Shown here: piece after piece, positions 62,504 through 64,000 of the stretch
Numbering within the stretch: position 1 is the stretch's first letter
Layout of the letters: each line of letters opens with the position of its first letter
From: JBGRQA01 sp041725895
Lineage (GTDB): Bacteria; Bacteroidota; Bacteroidia; Bacteroidales; Marinifilaceae
Direction of reading: 5' to 3'
NCBI GenBank assembly: GCA_041725895.1
Contig: JBGRQA010000017.1
Coordinates: 1-64,000, forward strand
DNA: 64,000 bases
Translations under genes and position numbers: made by a program
Notes under the pieces: generated by a model
The model's database searches: none
Seen by the model: the letters and a program-made list of their open reading frames with translations, nothing else
Told to the model about the DNA's origin: nothing

Positions 62504-62842
62504 TTAACCACCCACACGCTTTACTTTGTAGCCTTCGTCCAGAAGTATCTGCATCACCTTGTCTCTGTGATCCCCCTGAATAATGATTTCTCCATTTTTG
62601 GCTGATCCTCCCACGCCGCATTTAGCCTTAAGTAGTTTTCCAAGGTCTTTTAGATCATCCGGATGGCCTTGGTAGCCAGTTACAAGCGTTACCGCTTTTC
62701 CTTTGCGTTGCTTTTTGTCCAGCATCACTTTCAGGTTTTGTTGGTGGTTTTCCAAAGCCTCCTGCAATTCTTCCTCCTCGTATTCGTAGTTAAAATCCTG
62801 ATTGGTGGAGAAGACGATATTTTTTTTGCTTTTTTTTGCCAT
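62504..62842 (-). CDS. SUI1/YciH-type translation initiation factor-like protein
   Basis: This 112-residue protein contains a C-terminal eIF1/SUI1 domain (GKAVTLVTGYQGHPDDLKDL, LKAKCGVGGSAKNGEIIIQG and MQILLDEGYKVKRVGG), matching bacterial YciH. It probably affects initiator fidelity, but its role in bacteria is only partly known. The N-terminal 40 residues are acidic and unrelated to the domain (FNYEYEEEELQEALENHQQN). It is monocistronic, and a GGAGAAAGG ribosome-binding site is present upstream on the minus strand. Confidence 0.9.
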   Translation of the reverse strand: MAKKSKKNIVFSTNQDFNYEYEEEELQEALENHQQNLKVMLDKKQRKGKAVTLVTGYQGHPDDLKDLGKLLKAKCGVGGSAKNGEIIIQGDHRDKVMQILLDEGYKVKRVGG

Positions 62843-63031
62843 AGATATTTTGTGTTTGAACCTTTCTCCTATTTAATTGTGCATAGGAATAATGGAAATT
62901 CTATTAATTAACTGTTTCTAGTTGGGAGATTTGTGATTCGAGTTCAATTAAATCCTAAATAGTGCTAAATAAACTTTTAACCTTGAACCAAAAACACAGA
63001 ACTCTTTTGTTACAAAGATACGAAAGAGCCT

Positions 63032-63367
63032 TTATCTACCGGCACAACGTACGCATTTTTTACTTTCAGGAATCAGCATAATCCTACCCAGCTGAATGGT
63101 TTGTCCGCAGCGAATACATTTTCCGAAATTCGGATTGTGTAACTTTTTAATGGTATCCTTGAGAGATTTAAGTTGAACTTCCTTTTTCCGAAGTGCTGCC
63201 TCATTCACGCTTTTATTGTTGATGGCGTCCATGCGGCTTACCCTTCCAATGGTACAATCAGGGGCGATTGGCTTGGTTAGTTCCTTAGGTGTTCGGATGT
63301 TTTTCTCCAATTTCCTGATATTGATTCTAATTTGCTCCTTGATTTCAATTCTCTCTTTCGGATCCAT
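63032..63367 (-). CDS. DksA/TraR-type C4 zinc-finger protein
   Basis: This 111-residue protein has an N-terminal coiled-coil-like helical part (DPKERIEIKEQIRINIRKLE) and a C-terminal zinc ribbon with CIRCGQTI and CVRCAGR (C-x2-C-x17-C-x2-C). It resembles the Bacteroidota DksA/TraR C4-type proteins that may modulate RNA polymerase through its secondary channel. The ATG at 63367 is chosen, since upstream sequence reads as a non-family extension. A TATCTTTG -7 match (63395-63402) just upstream supports this start. Confidence 0.85.
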   Translation of the reverse strand: MDPKERIEIKEQIRINIRKLEKNIRTPKELTKPIAPDCTIGRVSRMDAINNKSVNEAALRKKEVQLKSLKDTIKKLHNPNFGKCIRCGQTIQLGRIMLIPESKKCVRCAGR

Positions 63368-63509
63368 TGGGTGGTTGTTTGATATGTAACATAACAAAGA
63401 TAAAAGAATTATTCTTTCGACATTCAATTACCAGAGTTGAGACGAAATGGCTTACTTTTGTAAGGACTATTGTTTTTGTGGATATAAAGGATTCTTAGAA
63501 GTCAATACT

Positions 63510-64000
63510 ATGTCAGTAGAAAATATACCGGAAATATATCTTAAGAAAGATGAACCTATTCAGGATTTATTTGTTTATGATTTTAAAATGACCAGCGATG
63601 TAGTCAAAAGTAAGGTCAATTTAAGCATGAACATGTTCAGCTTCCTACAAGTTGGTAAAAAGCAGGTCCATTTTGCCGATGCATCAATTACCGTTGATAA
63701 ACATCAGTCGTTATTGATGAAGAAGGGGAATTTGCTTTGGACCGAATTGCTTGATAAGGAAAATAACTACTACTGTAAATTGTTCTTTTTTTCGGAAAAT
63801 CGACTTAAGGAATTTTTGAAGAGACACACAGTGACGGAGGTCTGCCCGAAAGATGAAATTCCCTATTTTATTATTGAAAATGATAACTATATCGCATCCT
63901 TCCTGGACTCATTGTCTAATATGAGCAAAATGCCCAATAGTTTCATGGATAATCTTTTAGCTTTAAAGTTTGAAGAGATTATGATGTACCTAATAACCAA
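63510..64000 (+). CDS. AraC-family transcriptional regulator, cut by the window edge
   Basis: This frame opens at ATG 63510 and stays open to the end of the window (163 codons visible), with no stop. It reads SVENIPEIYLKKDEPIQDLF, later QVGKKQVHFADASITVDKHQ and finally LALKFEEIMMYLI. This is the N-terminal domain typical of Bacteroidota AraC-type regulators. The C-terminal helix-turn-helix pair should lie past the edge. A TACTTTTG -7 match lies at 63453-63460. The targets are unknown. Confidence 0.8.
   Translation, partial: MSVENIPEIYLKKDEPIQDLFVYDFKMTSDVVKSKVNLSMNMFSFLQVGKKQVHFADASITVDKHQSLLMKKGNLLWTELLDKENNYYCKLFFFSENRLKEFLKRHTVTEVCPKDEIPYFIIENDNYIASFLDSLSNMSKMPNSFMDNLLALKFEEIMMYLIT

Noticed and set aside
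1..64000. tRNA, rRNA or tmRNA genes
   Set aside because: No cloverleaf with T-loop GTTCxAxxC at proper spacing or rRNA sequence was recognised; a scan with tRNAscan-SE and Infernal would settle this.

Overview
This window is a chromosomal segment of a Bacteroidota bacterium, most likely class Bacteroidia; a marine Marinifilaceae or Marinilabiliales relative is a guess. The evidence is a secreted protein with a C-terminal type IX secretion sorting domain, several promoters of the Bacteroidota form TTTG-N19-21-TAnnTTTG, weak Shine-Dalgarno signals, two lipid-anchored beta-propellers, a three-gene proton-translocating transhydrogenase, and RiPP precursors with a Bacteroidetes-type GG leader. No rRNA, tRNA, phage, transposase or CRISPR array was seen.

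Layout: 0.4-1.7 kb holds a TtcA-like tRNA thiolase and an ArsC/Spx-like protein. 1.8-8.9 kb is a TetR-controlled RND efflux operon (adaptor, pump, a degenerate crotonase-like protein, TolC). 9-13.4 kb holds a YqhD-type aldehyde reductase, a DUF4136 lipoprotein with a small barrel protein, and a propeller lipoprotein. 13.6-17 kb is a large FG-GAP/cadherin-like type IX cargo protein on the minus strand. 17.6-18.45 kb is a non-coding 21-bp satellite-like array. 18.5-25.4 kb holds an unknown protein, an NMO/FabK-like flavoenzyme, a TlpA-like protein lacking its nucleophilic cysteine, tandem PlsC acyltransferases and a TonB-dependent receptor. 26-36 kb holds a TauE/SafE permease, an unknown helical protein, a second 21-bp array, two aspartic-protease-like proteins, a VOC protein, a CPBP protease and pntAA-pntAB-pntB. 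36-53.6 kb is mostly housekeeping: msrB, marC, an orphan trpB with a complete attenuation leader, GT39, GNAT, a second Fe-ADH, mazG, SAM hydrolase, phoH, purC, an MFS transporter and a TfoX C-terminal-like protein. 54.3-60.2 kb is a class I lanthipeptide locus. 60.4-64 kb holds a DUF21/CBS protein, GDPD, an SUI1-type factor, a DksA-type zinc-finger protein and the start of an AraC regulator cut by the window edge.

The most interesting system is the lanthipeptide locus. It has LanC, a dehydratase split into separate glutamylation and elimination proteins as known for pinensins, and two tandem near-identical precursors that each follow a conserved hairpin. A propeller lipoprotein lies downstream. 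The second highlight is a trp leader peptide with three consecutive Trp codons, mutually exclusive hairpins and a consensus promoter in front of a lone trpB. The third is a pair of non-coding arrays with exact 21-bp periodicity, one arranged in 84-bp higher-order units over 41 consecutive monomers. All protein assignments rest on motif recognition by eye; no database search was run.
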